Source: Amyloporia xantha
Lineage: Eukaryota; Basidiomycota; Agaricomycetes; Polyporales; Adustoporiaceae
Direction of reading: 5' to 3'
Assembly (NCBI GenBank): GCA_036971615.1
Contig: JAYKKR010000015.1
Span: 558,001 to 622,000 of the forward strand
DNA length: 64,000 bases
The notes under the pieces were generated by a model, which saw only the letters and a list, made by a program, of their open reading frames with translations, was not told the origin of the DNA and did no database searches. Of this stretch, positions 1 to 10,816 are shown one piece after another. The position numbers were made by a program, and so were the translations under genes. Each line of letters begins with the position of its first letter. Position 1 is the stretch's first letter.

Positions 1-1
1 G

Positions 2-217
2 CTTCATGGGCCCACGCGAACTGGACGTTCCTTCACGGTGATAATTGAAAATCCTGCAGCCAGCCTGCCGACCGTCCCGGACAGTCACTCGACCGTGCAC
101 CGTGTATCGATCTCTGAGTCGGCCAGCTACGGCCAGATGCAGTCTTTGTATTCCAGAAACAACTACCGCGTTGCCAGTGATGCACTAAGGTATCCCGATA
201 TCCGTATATCCATGTAA
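2..217 (+). CDS. C-terminal end of an unrecognised protein (partial)
   Basis: An open frame runs from the window edge to a TAA at 215-217 and gives about 71 residues. The segment is polar (HSTVHRVSISESASYGQ, then RYPDIRISM at the end) with no membrane segment and no motif I recognise. Regular codon use and an open frame right up to the edge suggest the last exon of a gene that lies mostly to the left of the window. It faces the membrane-protein gene at 455-877, so the two would be convergent. Without the upstream part no function can be given, and a chance open frame is not excluded. Confidence 0.45.
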   Translation, partial: LHGPTRTGRSFTVIIENPAASLPTVPDSHSTVHRVSISESASYGQMQSLYSRNNYRVASDALRYPDIRISM

Positions 218-454
218 AACGTGTCTAGCCTATTATAATGTCCATCCCCATCGCCACGCCAGTCACCCGACGTCAATTACCATGAGAATAACGACAGCAA
301 AAAAGCCAGAATATCCGAAGCAAGTCAAATCGTCTTAGACGCAGGAATGATGAAGCATCAATCACATCCTCCTATATCATCCTGCATCTGATTCAGTCAA
401 ATCGGGGTACACAGAACGGAGGACCATACTCACAACCACTAAGTCGTACGCCAG

Positions 455-877
455 TCACCGCTGCTGCCAGCTCTCGTTGCCGCCCAGGACGGCCTTGGCC
501 CGCCCACCGAGCTGCACGCCGTGCACCCTCAAATGCACCTGATATCCCGTCACGAAGCTCGCCACAGCCAGAATCGCCAGCGCCCAGAACATCGCGCTGA
601 TAAAGCGCCAGCGCGCGCGGACACCGGCCTCCGCGATGGCGTGTGGCGAACTCGGGTCGTAGTATGGCAGGAGCTGTGTCTGTTGTGCGATGGGCGTCGG
701 ACCATAGCCCGCATGGGATGGGAATTGTGCAGACGCAGACATACTTGAACTACCGTCTGGTGTTGCGTTCATGGTCGACGATTGCGGCTGGGAGGCAGCG
801 TCGGGGAACTCAGTGTACGCGGGCGGTGGCGAGGAAGGCTTGGATTGCGAGGATGGAGAAGGGGTTTGTGCGGCCAT
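455..877 (-). CDS. Small single-pass membrane protein with a PPxY motif
   Basis: A single-exon reading frame of about 140 residues. I chose the ATG at 877 because it sits in a strong ACCATGG context; an in-frame ATG lies four codons further out. The first 85 residues are rich in Pro, Ser and Gln and contain SSPPPAYTEF, which includes a PPAY (PPxY) motif of the kind bound by WW domains of Nedd4/Rsp5-type ligases. One hydrophobic segment follows (FISAMFWALAILAVASFVTG), then a short basic tail. There is no signal peptide, so a tail-anchored or type II/III topology is likely. PPxY plus one membrane span is typical of Rsp5 adaptors, but that role here is inference. It could instead be an uncharacterised lineage protein. 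Confidence 0.6.
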   Translation of the reverse strand: MAAQTPSPSSQSKPSSPPPAYTEFPDAASQPQSSTMNATPDGSSSMSASAQFPSHAGYGPTPIAQQTQLLPYYDPSSPHAIAEAGVRARWRFISAMFWALAILAVASFVTGYQVHLRVHGVQLGGRAKAVLGGNESWQQR

Positions 878-1848
878 GGTGAGCTGCACGCCCGAGCTGG
901 CGTTTGTCCTGACCGAAGCGGAACCAAATCCATGCTCCCATTGATGAAGTCATCAAACCCTAACCTCATGACGACCTCCGGTCTTTGGTACAAGTCAATC
1001 TCCGCTCTCTTCATCCATTTATTAGCTCGTCCCGTGCATCTTCGACATCGTGTGTCTCATGCTGATACGGTTATCAAGACCCATTCCGTGCGTAGTAATA
1101 TGCGAATAGCAAAGGCTCGTTGTCTCAATTCCCGTTCCCAACGGCTGGTTCCGAGACTAATCTTGCTGCAGCTTCCCTCGGAGAGTCTGAAACAATGATA
1201 TACAGAAGGCCGCCAGTATAAGGAATCCGTATATGATAATTCCGGTCCTACTTTGCATATCGACGTCGTTGTGAAGAGAAGACAACTGTGAAAGGCGGTA
1301 TGGAGCTTAAATGTGAACAAGGGGGTCAGCGCATAATCCAGAGGCCGCTGAGTGTCATACCGTACAGTATATTGTATTCATTGCACATGTCCTCCATCTT
1401 ATCGTCTATTTTATACTTTGCATATAGGGCGTCTGAAGCAAATAGCTCCTAGAGATCGGAACAGTTTTACCTCGGAAGCCTGAGCGGTTTGGCCGTTCTC
1501 GTCTGAATTTTTCTCGAGCTCTGTGTATAATCTCGAATGTAAGTACTAACTGCGCGGAAACCCTACTGTGGATACCCCCTACTGTCGTTTCCTACTCAAG
1601 GCACATATATACTTCACCTTCGAGGCTTACACAAGGCCGACAGGGTAGACCAGGCTTGCACGTGAGCGCGCCGTGATCTGCAACCGGCGCGACGCGTCTG
1701 TGGCACCAAGATGACGATATGACGTCCGACGTCGACGAGCTCTGCGTCAAGGTGACGCAGAGCTCCCGCTGCCGATTGACAGGAATATATGTGCAGCGTG
1801 CCAATCGACGCCCGTCCAGCAGTACAAAAACCCCTCCCCGTGTCCTTG
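878..1848. other. Intergenic, no gene seen
   Basis: About 1 kb between divergent genes. Short open frames on both strands lack coding signatures. The last 60 bases hold an in-frame ATG at 1789 upstream of the SDR start; I treat it as 5' leader. Both promoters probably lie here. Confidence 0.5.
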
Positions 1849-3027
1849 ATGCTCTCAATCTTTCGTCTTTCACCTCGCTTTTCAGGAGCATATACTAGGC
1901 CATTAGCATCGAAGCATACCCTGCGACATAACCGCTTCAAAGCCTATTCAACAACAACACCAACAACAATGGTCGAGGGAAACACCAAATTCGCCGCAAA
2001 GAACCTTTTCAACGTCGAGGGCTGGGTCTGCGTCGTCACCGGCGGCGGCACCGGCATCGGACTCATGATCGCCCAGGCGTTCGCAAACAACGGCGCGCGC
2101 GTGTACATCACTAGTCGCCGCGCTGAAGCATTGCAGCAGGCTGCGAAGACGTGGGGCGCGTCGCTCGTCCACCCGCATGGCAAAATCATCCCCATCACTG
2201 CAGATATCACAGACAAGGCATCTATTCAGAACCTCGCACAGGAGGTCGCGAAGCATGAGAAGCACGTGGACGTACTCGTGAACAACGCGGGCATCGACGG
2301 GGACACGAGCTCGGTCGAGAAGGGTCATGAGAGCACACAGGCCCTGCAGAAAGAGCTCTGGAGCGAAGAGGTGTCCATGTGGGAGGACGTGTACCGCACA
2401 AACGTCATCGGGTACGGGCCGTATGCACGAGTTATCTCGTCCCCCGACTGAATGTTTGTGTCCCAGGTACTTCTTCACGACGGTTGCATTCTTGCCTCTG
2501 CTCTCCGCCGCGTCGCGCGCAAGTCACACCGGTAGCGTGATTAACGTGTCGTCCATCTCCGGCATCACGCGCACGACGCAGCACCACTACGCATACAACA
2601 CGTCCAAGGCAGCCACTATCCAGCTGAACGAGCTCCTTGCGCAGGAGCTGCGCCGCCCGGCCGTGAAAGTCCGCGTGAACTCCATCGCGCCCGGTATCTT
2701 CCCGAGCGAGATGACGAGTGCGTGCATCCGGATTCTTTGGGACCTCACGGGGGACGACTAACGGATGCTTTGCAGCTTCGGGATCAGACGAGAAGAACAA
2801 GTCCGCAATCCCGACCGATGAGTCCTATGGAGAGAAGAAGGGGATTCCGGCGGGCCGTCCAGGACGGGAGGAAGACATGGCACAGACTGCACTGTTGCTG
2901 GCATGCAATGAGTTCATGTACGGCCAGGTATGTTGACTTACTTGTTTTGGTGCACCTGCATGGAATGCTGACTTAACATTGCCAGACTGTCACCATTGAT
3001 GGCGGATACCTGCTCGAACATCCGTGA
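1849..3027 (+). CDS. Short-chain dehydrogenase/reductase, probably mitochondrial
   Basis: Four exons: 1849-2411, 2467-2717, 2776-2927 and 2986-3027. Phases match and give about 335 residues. SDR hallmarks are present: the NAD(P)-binding TGGGTGIG, VLVNNAGI, the catalytic serine in NVSSISGI and the active-site YNTSK. The end TVTIDGGYLLEHP is typical of classical SDRs. The family resembles fungal 3-oxoacyl-ACP reductase/RhlG-like enzymes, but the substrate cannot be read from sequence. Two starts are possible. The ATG at 1849 adds 40 residues rich in Arg/Ser with no acidic residue (RLSPRFSGAYTRPL, then RFKAYSTTT), like a mitochondrial presequence. The ATG at 1969 (MVEGNTKF) would give a cytosolic form. 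Confidence 0.85.
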
Positions 3028-4088
3028 GATACTGGCAGACGGAACGAACAGAAAATTGGTACTGCACACGCCGGATCTTGTATTCTACGGAATGTAGCTA
3101 AATCGAATCTGACCTTACTGAATTCTTGAGATCATAGTGTGTATAAAAAAGGATGCAATGTTGATGCTTGGCCAGTGACTGGAGAGAAAATAATACCTCC
3201 GCTGATCCCTCAGCGGTCACGGAGGCTGTGAAGCAATACGATGATAATAAATTGAATTGAATGCAACAGAATGGCCACCGCTCACATTGAATCTACCTTT
3301 AGACCGACGGTCTCCTCACCTCGAACTATGAAAATAACGCTCACCACCAATTTCCCAGGGCACACCCTGAGTGACTTCTCCGGATTCCTCACAGGGTCCT
3401 TCCTGTTGCCGAACTTGAATATGCCTTCTTGTTGTATAAATTCATGAGATAGTTGGCAAGCCAGTTACGAGCCCTGCGATCTTCAACAGCTTACTATGGG
3501 ACCGCAGGGCTTGACGATGATAATTCACAGAACGTATCCTCCAGATTAGAGTCGGATGGGGGAATCACCTACACACAAAGACTTTGACCACGTTGAGATG
3601 ATACTGACACAGCGTGCCTCGGTCTCGTGATCTCAATAAACGCGACGCGTCGCGTATCAAGCGCTGAAGCCTCAGATGCGGATGGTGCTCGCGATTGGGC
3701 ATATCGATCAGGGCTGCCTTTGAGGTGCACAGTATTTATACGAGGGTATGGACATCGAAGGTAGTAATAGATTCACTAGGGATACAAAATGGGAACCATA
3801 CTAAGCAACATGCTAAATGTAGGTACTGACATCACTCCAGAGTGTGAAAGCGTAAAAGTCCGAGTGCAGAAGTAAGCAAAACATGCAGAGCTGATCGAAA
3901 GCAAGGTAATAATGATAGTAGAAGTGCAGAAAACAATAGCAAAATGCATAGCAATTCAAAACAATGCCAGACGAAGAGAGATGTAAGGAAATACTGTCCG
4001 CCACATCAGGTCCGATCTGCAACAGAAGTACTCGTGAGTTCAAGGCATACGACACAGGCTGCAAGTCTGACTTACCATAAAATCAGTC
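3028..4088. other. Intergenic, convergent 3' ends
   Basis: About 1.06 kb, AT-richer than the neighbouring genes, between the convergent SDR and zinc-finger genes. I see no conserved ORF, RNA gene or repeat. Confidence 0.5.
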
Positions 4089-5150
4089 TCATACGTGGGC
4101 TATTTGCCTGCAGATGTTGCGTAACTGGTCAATTTCGCCCATGCAAGGGTTGTTCGGATTGTCGATGTGCCGCTTACACGCGTCGCGGCGACTGAACGTT
4201 TTGCCGCAGCCCCGCGTGAACATCCTGCCATTGAGCTCGTTCAACCCCATCACCTCCCATCCTTCCCGCAGCGCATCCTCCAGCGGCACCCCATAGCATG
4301 TCCACACCATCTCCTTTTCCTTCGCGTGACTGAGGAGATGACGTCGCATGTCAGGCATGCGACGCTTGTGTTGGACGTAATCGTCGCAGAGGGGACACTT
4401 GACGATGCCCTCTCGGAGGATTGCGTCGATCTCGTCTGTCGACAGCTGCACCTGGTTATTGCGGGAGCGCGCCGCACGACTGGGACTCGAGGTAGAGGAG
4501 CCCGACGAGGAGGAGGAAGGCGAGTTGACCAAGGGGCCACGAGAAGGGCCAGGGGAGGATGGGGAAAGGGGTGAGGTGTACGGCTGGTAGCGTCGCCTGC
4601 GGGTACGCGTTTGTCGGGCGGGTGACCACTGGTCGTCCATCCCTCTCGACCCCTCCGCATCCACACTACTGCCCAACGCACGCAGCGTTAAGCGTGAGGA
4701 TTCCTGTGCATCCTGGATCGCCTGATCCAGGATGGGCTGGTAAATGATGGGACCAGCAAGCCCTGGACGCGGCAGGCCGCTGAGCCCGAGAGCATCATGA
4801 GGCGCCCTATGAGCGATGTTAATGCAAACGCGCGGACCTGTGGTAGAGAACACGTACCAGGTCGCCCGCCCCCCTTCACCCAAAGCCAATGCTCCATCAT
4901 GCTGAGCTGGAGCACCCTGAATAGCAACGTATCGTTGCGTCGACGAGCGTTTGAACACGTCCCGCCAGTATACGCTCGTGCCGTCGGGGCTCGCAGACGG
5001 CAATGGCGAGAGGGCGATGGCGGAAGCTGAGGGAGCTGGGGTGACTGGAGCCTCAGTCCAGTCCCACACGAATCGCGCTAGGAGGTCCTCAATTTCCTGA
5101 AAGAGAGGTGTTGGTGCCTTTTGAAACGAGTTGAGGATTGAAGAGTTCAT
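4089..5150 (-). CDS. C2H2-like zinc-finger protein, copy A
   Basis: One open frame of 353 residues. The N-terminal half is low complexity. After an Arg-rich patch (RTRRRRYQPYTSP) and a Ser-rich linker comes an acidic helix (STDEIDAILREGIV) and two Cys/His modules. The first is CPLCDDYVQHKRRM followed by RRHLLSH (C2H2 spacing). The second is CYGVP, then GCGKTFSRRDACKRH and a final Cys after DNPNN (C2HC-like). Copy B at 13267-14410 has the same order and spacing, so these are paralogues. Such proteins are probably DNA binding, but that is inference and I know no characterised member. An intron in the N-terminal half is possible. A TATA-like site lies about 120 bp upstream. Confidence 0.7.
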   Translation of the reverse strand: MNSSILNSFQKAPTPLFQEIEDLLARFVWDWTEAPVTPAPSASAIALSPLPSASPDGTSVYWRDVFKRSSTQRYVAIQGAPAQHDGALALGEGGRATWYVFSTTGPRVCINIAHRAPHDALGLSGLPRPGLAGPIIYQPILDQAIQDAQESSRLTLRALGSSVDAEGSRGMDDQWSPARQTRTRRRRYQPYTSPLSPSSPGPSRGPLVNSPSSSSSGSSTSSPSRAARSRNNQVQLSTDEIDAILREGIVKCPLCDDYVQHKRRMPDMRRHLLSHAKEKEMVWTCYGVPLEDALREGWEVMGLNELNGRMFTRGCGKTFSRRDACKRHIDNPNNPCMGEIDQLRNICRQIAHV

Positions 5151-5443
5151 GAAGGATAGAGCGAAAAGGGACTTGTTGGGTTGGGGGAGGGAGGAGGAAG
5201 GAAGGAGGAAGTGGGAGAAGCGGGGGAGAAGATGGTGGGACGGGGAACATTACAAGTCTCTGCTGTCAGATTTATAGGCTCAAACGACCAAGGCATAGGA
5301 GATGGGCTTTGTTCGATACAGCATAGGGACAGTAAAGCAGTTGGCGCCCAAATTCGTCTTATAATCACCTGGCGTTCGGCTCCAGAGATCTGCCCCCCGA
5401 TGTGCCAGTCCAGAGGAACTGGAGCAGAGCGCTTTACCGCATT

Positions 5444-5478
5444 AGGGCTGCTCAATTCTGCTCGCTCGGTGCGCGCTC
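5444..5478 (+). repeat. Left terminal inverted repeat of the MITE
   Basis: A 35-bp arm that begins AGGGCTGCTCAATTCTGCTC and ends GGTGCGCGCTC. It matches the reverse complement of 5771-5805 at 34 of 35 positions. Confidence 0.8.
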
Positions 5479-5770
5479 GTCTGACTACCTACCCGTTTTG
5501 GCCGTTTCCACTCGGCAGCCACGGCAAGCAGACCAGGTTGGGTCCTGGTATGGGTGAAGGTGTCTCTGACTGCAGGCTTGGCCAAAAAATTTGGAAAAGT
5601 CATTAGCGTTTTTGTACATGTATCCATAGCCTGTACGAAAGGTTTGGGCACGAGAATGGCTCGCACACGTCAGGAAATAATACACCTACACCCTGTGCAG
5701 CGCAGGTGGCTGATGCAGCGCGCTCGGATTTAGCCGTGTCCGAGTAGCCTAAACAAGGAGGTGCTTGAGT

Positions 5771-5805
5771 GAGCGCGCACCAAGCGAGCAGAATTGAGCA
5801 GCCCT
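5771..5805 (-). repeat. Right terminal inverted repeat of the MITE
   Basis: The inverted partner of 5444-5478. The single mismatch lies in the GCTC/GCTT step before GGTGCGC. Confidence 0.8.
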
Positions 5806-5806
5806 A

Positions 5807-6928
5807 TTGGGCGCAATCAGTTCATCAAAGCGCAACGCGACACGGCCTCGAGCCTCGAGGAGGAATTCTTCGTTAATTCGGAGATAGCCGCTGGGAATGA
5901 GCCCCGCGCCACTCGCCTATATTTTTCGTCACCCGCAAGTCTCAAACCCTGGTAGTGGATGAGACCAGAATTCACATCGAGATGGAGGTTATGTGCGAGA
6001 CACAGGGCAGCTCTTCACAGGGATTGTCAGACACGTCGTCCAAGCAGTTGATTTGCGATCGGACGCGTCCTATACGCGGTCATGTGATCGTGGCCACGGT
6101 CAATGCCAATCATTCTGATCTGAGATTGGTCTCGAAGCGGCTCAGGAGCATCCACTTCTCACCTACGACAGAGATCTTGAGTTCAGGAGAGAATAGGGGT
6201 GTGTTCGGGCCCCTGAATTGGAATGAACAGTGGAATTTTCTGGTCGGCAGCTGTGATTTTTTCATTCGGGTGACTAAAAACAGGCTCCGAGTCGTGCTAT
6301 TATTGAGGGGACGTATGTGCTATGGGATCAGTAATTGTAATTCATGAAACCAAAATATCCTTACCCATCTACCATTGCGAACAGCCAAACTCGACAATTC
6401 GACGCGCCGACTCCATCCATTTATCAGGACCTACCTCTACGCATACACCCTCTGCAAGACGTGTTCAGGGCTACTTGTCGCCCTCAAATATCGAGCCGTT
6501 CTGCTCGAATCAAATTCCAAAATTTAAGTGTCATTGACTCCAGAGCCTCCTGTTCGAGAAGTTGAGACCATTGAATAATACAGCACTGGTATGTCGCGGT
6601 GTACGTGCAGTCAACTCTGCTCTTGGAACGACCAGATGAGATGCTATCAGGGTAACCGTTTGAAAGTACTCACCAGCATTCAGACGCGGTAGCTACCAGC
6701 ACCCTGAATATAAATTATACGTGAGTTCCATGGCAGTCAATACCCAAGGACTCAAATTGTCGCTCAATAAAAAATACGAGTCCCGATCGCGGACCGAGAA
6801 GAGCACGAGGCGTCTAACCCCACAGGCTCGCGGTGCCTAAGTGCTTGATGAAGCGCCCGATCCGTCCTAGTGTCGTCAACTTAGCACTCTCATTGTCCTA
6901 CGCGTGTTTCGCCATTCCTGGCCACACA
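5807..6928. other. Intergenic, no convincing gene
   Basis: About 1.1 kb upstream of the CAF16-like gene. An open frame of 130 codons at 5955-6347 has no recognisable domain and no partner exon. I do not call it a gene. Confidence 0.4.
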
Positions 6929-8183
6929 ATGGCTGCCTCCAGTCTATCCATGCCCAACTCTGGCCACATCTTCGAGATCTCCATCGGCGGCTTGACGTAC
7001 ACGCACAATCCGCCAGGGCCCCTCGCTCTCCAATGTCTCCATGGATCTTCCGAAGGGCTCACGCACCATCCTGGTCGGTGCGAACGGAGGTGCGAAACAT
7101 CAGTGAATTTACTACGATGTGTGTGATGGCGGACTGTCGATGGGTGACGTGCAGCGGGAAAGTCAACGCTGCTGCAGATCCTCGCGGGCAAGCGGCTCAT
7201 CCTCCAGGAAGACACTCATGTGCTCATCAAGGGGAGGGACGTGTTCCGGAATTCCCCTCAGGGCGTTACTTTCTTGGGGACAGAATGGTGTGTTCCGGAC
7301 CGCCTGCTCAAGCTCAAAATGTCATGTCTATCGAGAGTAACATGGCTCCTCCATTAGGGCAATGAACCCGGTCGTCCGTGGTGACATCGTCGTGGGCGAC
7401 TTCCTCAACTCAATCGGAGGCTATCGCCATAAGGAGCGTCGTGACAGACTCCTCGACATTCTTGACGTTGATCTTGACTGGCATATGCACGCCATATCTG
7501 ACGGCGAGCGCCGCAGGGTGCAGTTGGTTATGGGTTTGATGTCTGACTGGGACGTCTTGCTACTTGACGAGGTCTGCAATAACTGCTGTGAAACACTCAC
7601 CTTGACATTCAGATGACGGCGTTTCTAGGTCACTGTCGATCTCGACGTGCTGGTTAGAAGCGATCTCTTAATTCCTCCAAACGGACAGTGAAACGCGCGG
7701 CGCTACCATACTTTGTATGTCTGCCAGCATTTGTCCCGGTGCTTTGTATTGAGTGTCATATCTGCAGATGCAACACATATCTTCGATGGCCTGAACAACT
7801 TCCCCACACACGTCGCACATATGCATTTGGGCACGCTCCTCTCTCAGCCTACTCCGTGGCCTCTCACGCCCGAGGTGACGTCCCAGGTCGTCTCGGTCGA
7901 CCTGGGACCCAGCCCGTCTCTGTACACACTGGCCCTGCAGTGGCTTAGAGAAGACAGAGAGCGCCGTCGCGAGTTGGAAAAGCAGGGCCGGAAGACTCGA
8001 GGTGCGCGTACGGACGAGGTAAGTTGTCTGTACCCTTTGGCAGTTCATCATGCATTTGACTGTTGTCCGCCGGGTTGACAGGTCCCAATGGATTCGGAGA
8101 CTTTCTATAGGAAGTGAGTTGACCTCGCCTGTACGACATGGACATGACTTATACCCATTCGTAGATATGACTATAGCCACTAA
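6929..8183 (+). pseudogene. CAF16: CAF16-like ABC ATPase with two frame breaks
   Basis: Seven exons can be traced: 6929-7089, 7155-7287, 7358-7571, 7629-7714, 7768-8018, 8082-8113 and 8165-8183. They carry a soluble ABC ATPase of the CAF16 family, a CCR4-NOT-associated protein in yeast. Walker A (GANGAGKST) is split by the first intron. The signature is [10 protein letters not shown], Walker B is DVLLLDEV with TVDLDVL after it, and the H-loop region is ILYATHIFDG. The C-terminus is FYRKYDYSH. Exon 1 breaks frame near 7030, between PPGPLAL and SNVSMDLPKG. Exon 4 breaks near 7670, between VRSDLL and the residues before TDSETRGATI. Both exon lengths disagree with the flanking intron phases by one. 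Either the gene is dead or the assembly has two small indels. Confidence 0.75.
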
Positions 8184-8687
8184 GTTGGCGAACACCGATG
8201 CACTGCCGAGCTCAACCTCACAGCATAGTCGTCAGAGATAGATTGGATGGATTGGTTTGTATCACAAGGACGAGAACTAGCATAAGCTCCTCAACGGACT
8301 TATAATTGCATGGTGTAGGACTGGCACAGTTTGTAGTTGATCATGTATTATACTGTGAAACGTAGCAAGGCTCGAGGCAGGCAGTTGCGATTGGAGGCCC
8401 AGACCCAGGCGCCTGTGAGCGTGTGATGAACCGTCCAAACTGATCACTCTGATATTCCATCTCATGTTGACCTTTATATAATTTCGTGTGCCCGCCGCAG
8501 TTCCTGGTTTCCGCCATCGTTGGAGACGTCGACGCCGCCGTTCTCTCAGTGTCTTGTCCGAACCCAACGTGCTGGCCATCGCAGGGCGCAACGTCTTCGT
8601 CTTTTCCCTCGAGTTCTCTGTTTTATTCACACGCTCTTTCCAGTCTCTTTCGTCTTCCTCGTACTCTCCGTCGCCAGCCCCGTCGTT
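8184..8687. promoter_or_regulatory. Upstream region of the Opy2-like gene
   Basis: About 500 bp between two genes on the same strand. A TATATAA box lies near 8475-8481, followed by a pyrimidine-rich leader up to the ATG at 8688. An open frame continues upstream of that ATG, but its Ser/Phe-rich translation looks like leader. Confidence 0.4.
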
Positions 8688-10816
8688 ATGCCGTCCTCCA
8701 CCCTGAATGCCCTCCTCTACCAAAATGTGACTGGTCGTGGCTGTGTTCCATGCTCTTCGGTTCCCCCGGCTTGCCACTGCAGTGTAGGGACATCTTGTAT
8801 TATCGTCGAGCAGTGCGTTGGCTCGCTTTCACGACCATTTTTGTGATAGGTGGCTCACTATCTTCTAGGAGTTGTGAGGCCTGCGCTGTAGCCAAATGCG
8901 TGCCGGATGGAGGCCCTAGTCAAGGCTCCAAAGGCGTTAGTGCAGGAGCAGTCGCTGGTGCTGTCGTCGGCTCGTTGATCTTCCTCATGCTTGTCGTTGG
9001 GGCCTTCTGGTTCTATCGCAGACGTCTTCGCCAGCGCCGTGAGGCTGCTTCAGCACAGGAAACAAAGTCTGATGCTCCAGCGCGCGCGGAGGACGTCCTC
9101 AACCGGCCAGATCCAAACGAGAAAAGTAACTCGTTCATCGAGGAGCAGAGTTCTGTCAGAATTTACACCGGTACGTCTGGCATCATCAACCTCGACCCCG
9201 AGTCGCAGACGGGCACTGCTGCCACCAATGGCCACACCCGTCGTGGATCGGCTCAGTCGAATCCGTTTGGCGACAATCACTCCATCCAGACTACCTCCAC
9301 CGGCACTCAATCCAACGTCATTCCCATCGCGTTGGTGCCTCCCGCTTCGTTCGTCGTACCGTCGCCGACCCATGTCGCCTCTGCTCAGCCCTCGGATTCG
9401 TCTAGGGCATCTTCAGGCCCTATGCGACCTGCACGTACGCCTGATCTTGATCTCAACCTGTCCCACATGGATGTCTCCCGTGAGAACATGACGGCCACCT
9501 CAGGCGATGCACAGTCTCAACGCTCAGGCATCTCTGCCACGCATAATAATAGGGCCTCTTACATGTCCACCGGTAGCTATGCGAGCGATCTCCTCAACGA
9601 GGCTCCTGTCATCGTCACTCCAACACGGGGTACCGTCAAGCAGGTTGTTGGTGTCGTCAAGGCAGAAGTCATCCGCACCTCGCCTACCGGTTCCCCTGCG
9701 AAGGACGGCGATGCCCTTCGTGTGCCAGCTTCAAACCGCCCGCCTGTACGCTCGCCGTTGGCTGCCTCCAGTTTCGGCCCTTCGGACGTCGTGCACGAGG
9801 TAGCGGAGGACGAACAGGAGGTTGCTGTTCGTGGCAATCCTTTCGGCGACGAGCACTCGCCCTTCCCCAGTGCAAGGTCGCCCGCGCCTTCCGCTTCCAC
9901 CTTCGGCTCGCGTGAGCGGTCGGAGGGGCCAGTTACGCCCAACCGGTACGCCGAAGAGAACGATTGGTCTCCTGAGGCATCCACCGAGGGCTCAAATGGG
10001 AACGTTCGCCCCATGAGCACGTACACCCAAGCAGCTTCCATCATGGGCTCTGTCATTGGCGCTGAAATCGGGGACGTCAAGCGGGTGCACCTTGGCCTGC
10101 GCCAGTTCACTCCGGCCCACTTGACCGATGGTGCACCTCAAACGGCGTCCAGCGGCGTGCTTAACACCCCGCGCACCCCATACAGGATGACGAGCGCGCG
10201 ACTGATCGAGACGCCGCCTTCTGGCAATGCAGCCGGGGCGCTGGAGCAGCAGCAGCAACGCGCGATGCAGGAGATTGACCCGAGCCACAGCAGGATGTCG
10301 TTGGCATCGGTCGTGTCGTCGACCTCGACCAAGGCGGACTCCATACTAGAGAGCTTCCCCTTCGTTCCCCCGTCGCCGATCTCGAATAGGCCCATCCGCA
10401 CGCCGCCGAGATCTCCCTTGGCGCAACAGTCCTTCGCGAATAGCAATGCCAACAGCAACGCTGCGCAGCCTCAAGTCAGGCGAGACCCGCCGGCCGAGGA
10501 GGTTGTGCGTGAGGCTGAGGTGTCGCCGCTGCCACCGCCGCCCCGGCCCGTGAACCGCAAGGCGCTCGGGATGTCTGTGGCCTCCCAGTCGTCGACCTTC
10601 TCGAACGGCCTCTCGTCTTTCCCATTCCAAATTGATTCCGGGAATGGCGTAGAAAGCTCTTCGTCGTCGTCATCCCCTCCGTCGTCCTTCATGGGCCGAC
10701 AGCGGGCCAGCTTGGACACACTTGCGCTGACCAGCGACTTGTCGTCGTATCCTCTCAACTTCGACAGGAACGCGGCTGGGAGGAATGGCACGCCTCCGCC
10801 GATGCCCAAGCCTTGA
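8688..10816 (+). CDS. OPY2: Opy2-like membrane anchor protein
   Basis: Two exons, 8688-8812 and 8869-10816, give about 690 residues. The N-terminus has the Cys-rich Opy2 domain: GCVPCSSVPPACHC, then GTSCIIVEQSCEACAVAKC, with the last part completed across the intron. A single transmembrane segment follows (AGAVAGAVVGSLIFLMLVVG), then a basic stop-transfer run (FYRRRLRQRR) and a long Ser/Pro-rich cytoplasmic tail with several TPR/SP sites. In yeast, Opy2 anchors Ste50 and Ste11 at the plasma membrane in the HOG osmosensing pathway. There is no classical signal peptide, which fits a type III protein. The tail is much longer than the conserved head and looks disordered. The domain call rests on cysteine spacing, so the family is likely and the pathway role is inferred. 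Confidence 0.75.

Larger units (their letters stand above)
5443..5806. mobile_element. MITE-like element, 35-bp inverted ends, TA flanks
   Basis: The interval from 5445 to 5804 (360 bp) begins with GGGCTGCTCAATTCTGCTCG and ends with the inverted copy of that sequence. The two 35-bp arms (5444-5478 and 5771-5805) differ at one base. A TA dinucleotide sits at each outer edge (5443-5444 and 5805-5806), as expected for target duplication by Tc1/mariner-type transposases. The interior holds no transposase and is not a longer palindrome. I infer a non-autonomous miniature element. It lies in the upstream region of the zinc-finger gene at 4089-5150. I found no second copy in this window. Confidence 0.7.

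Noticed and set aside
521..1198. Plus-strand frames antisense to the membrane-protein gene
   Set aside because: They are mirror frames of a GC-rich coding strand with Arg-rich nonsense composition.
5955..6347. 130-codon open frame upstream of the CAF16-like gene
   Set aside because: No domain, no conserved composition, no splice partners, and it lies next to a MITE in non-coding sequence.
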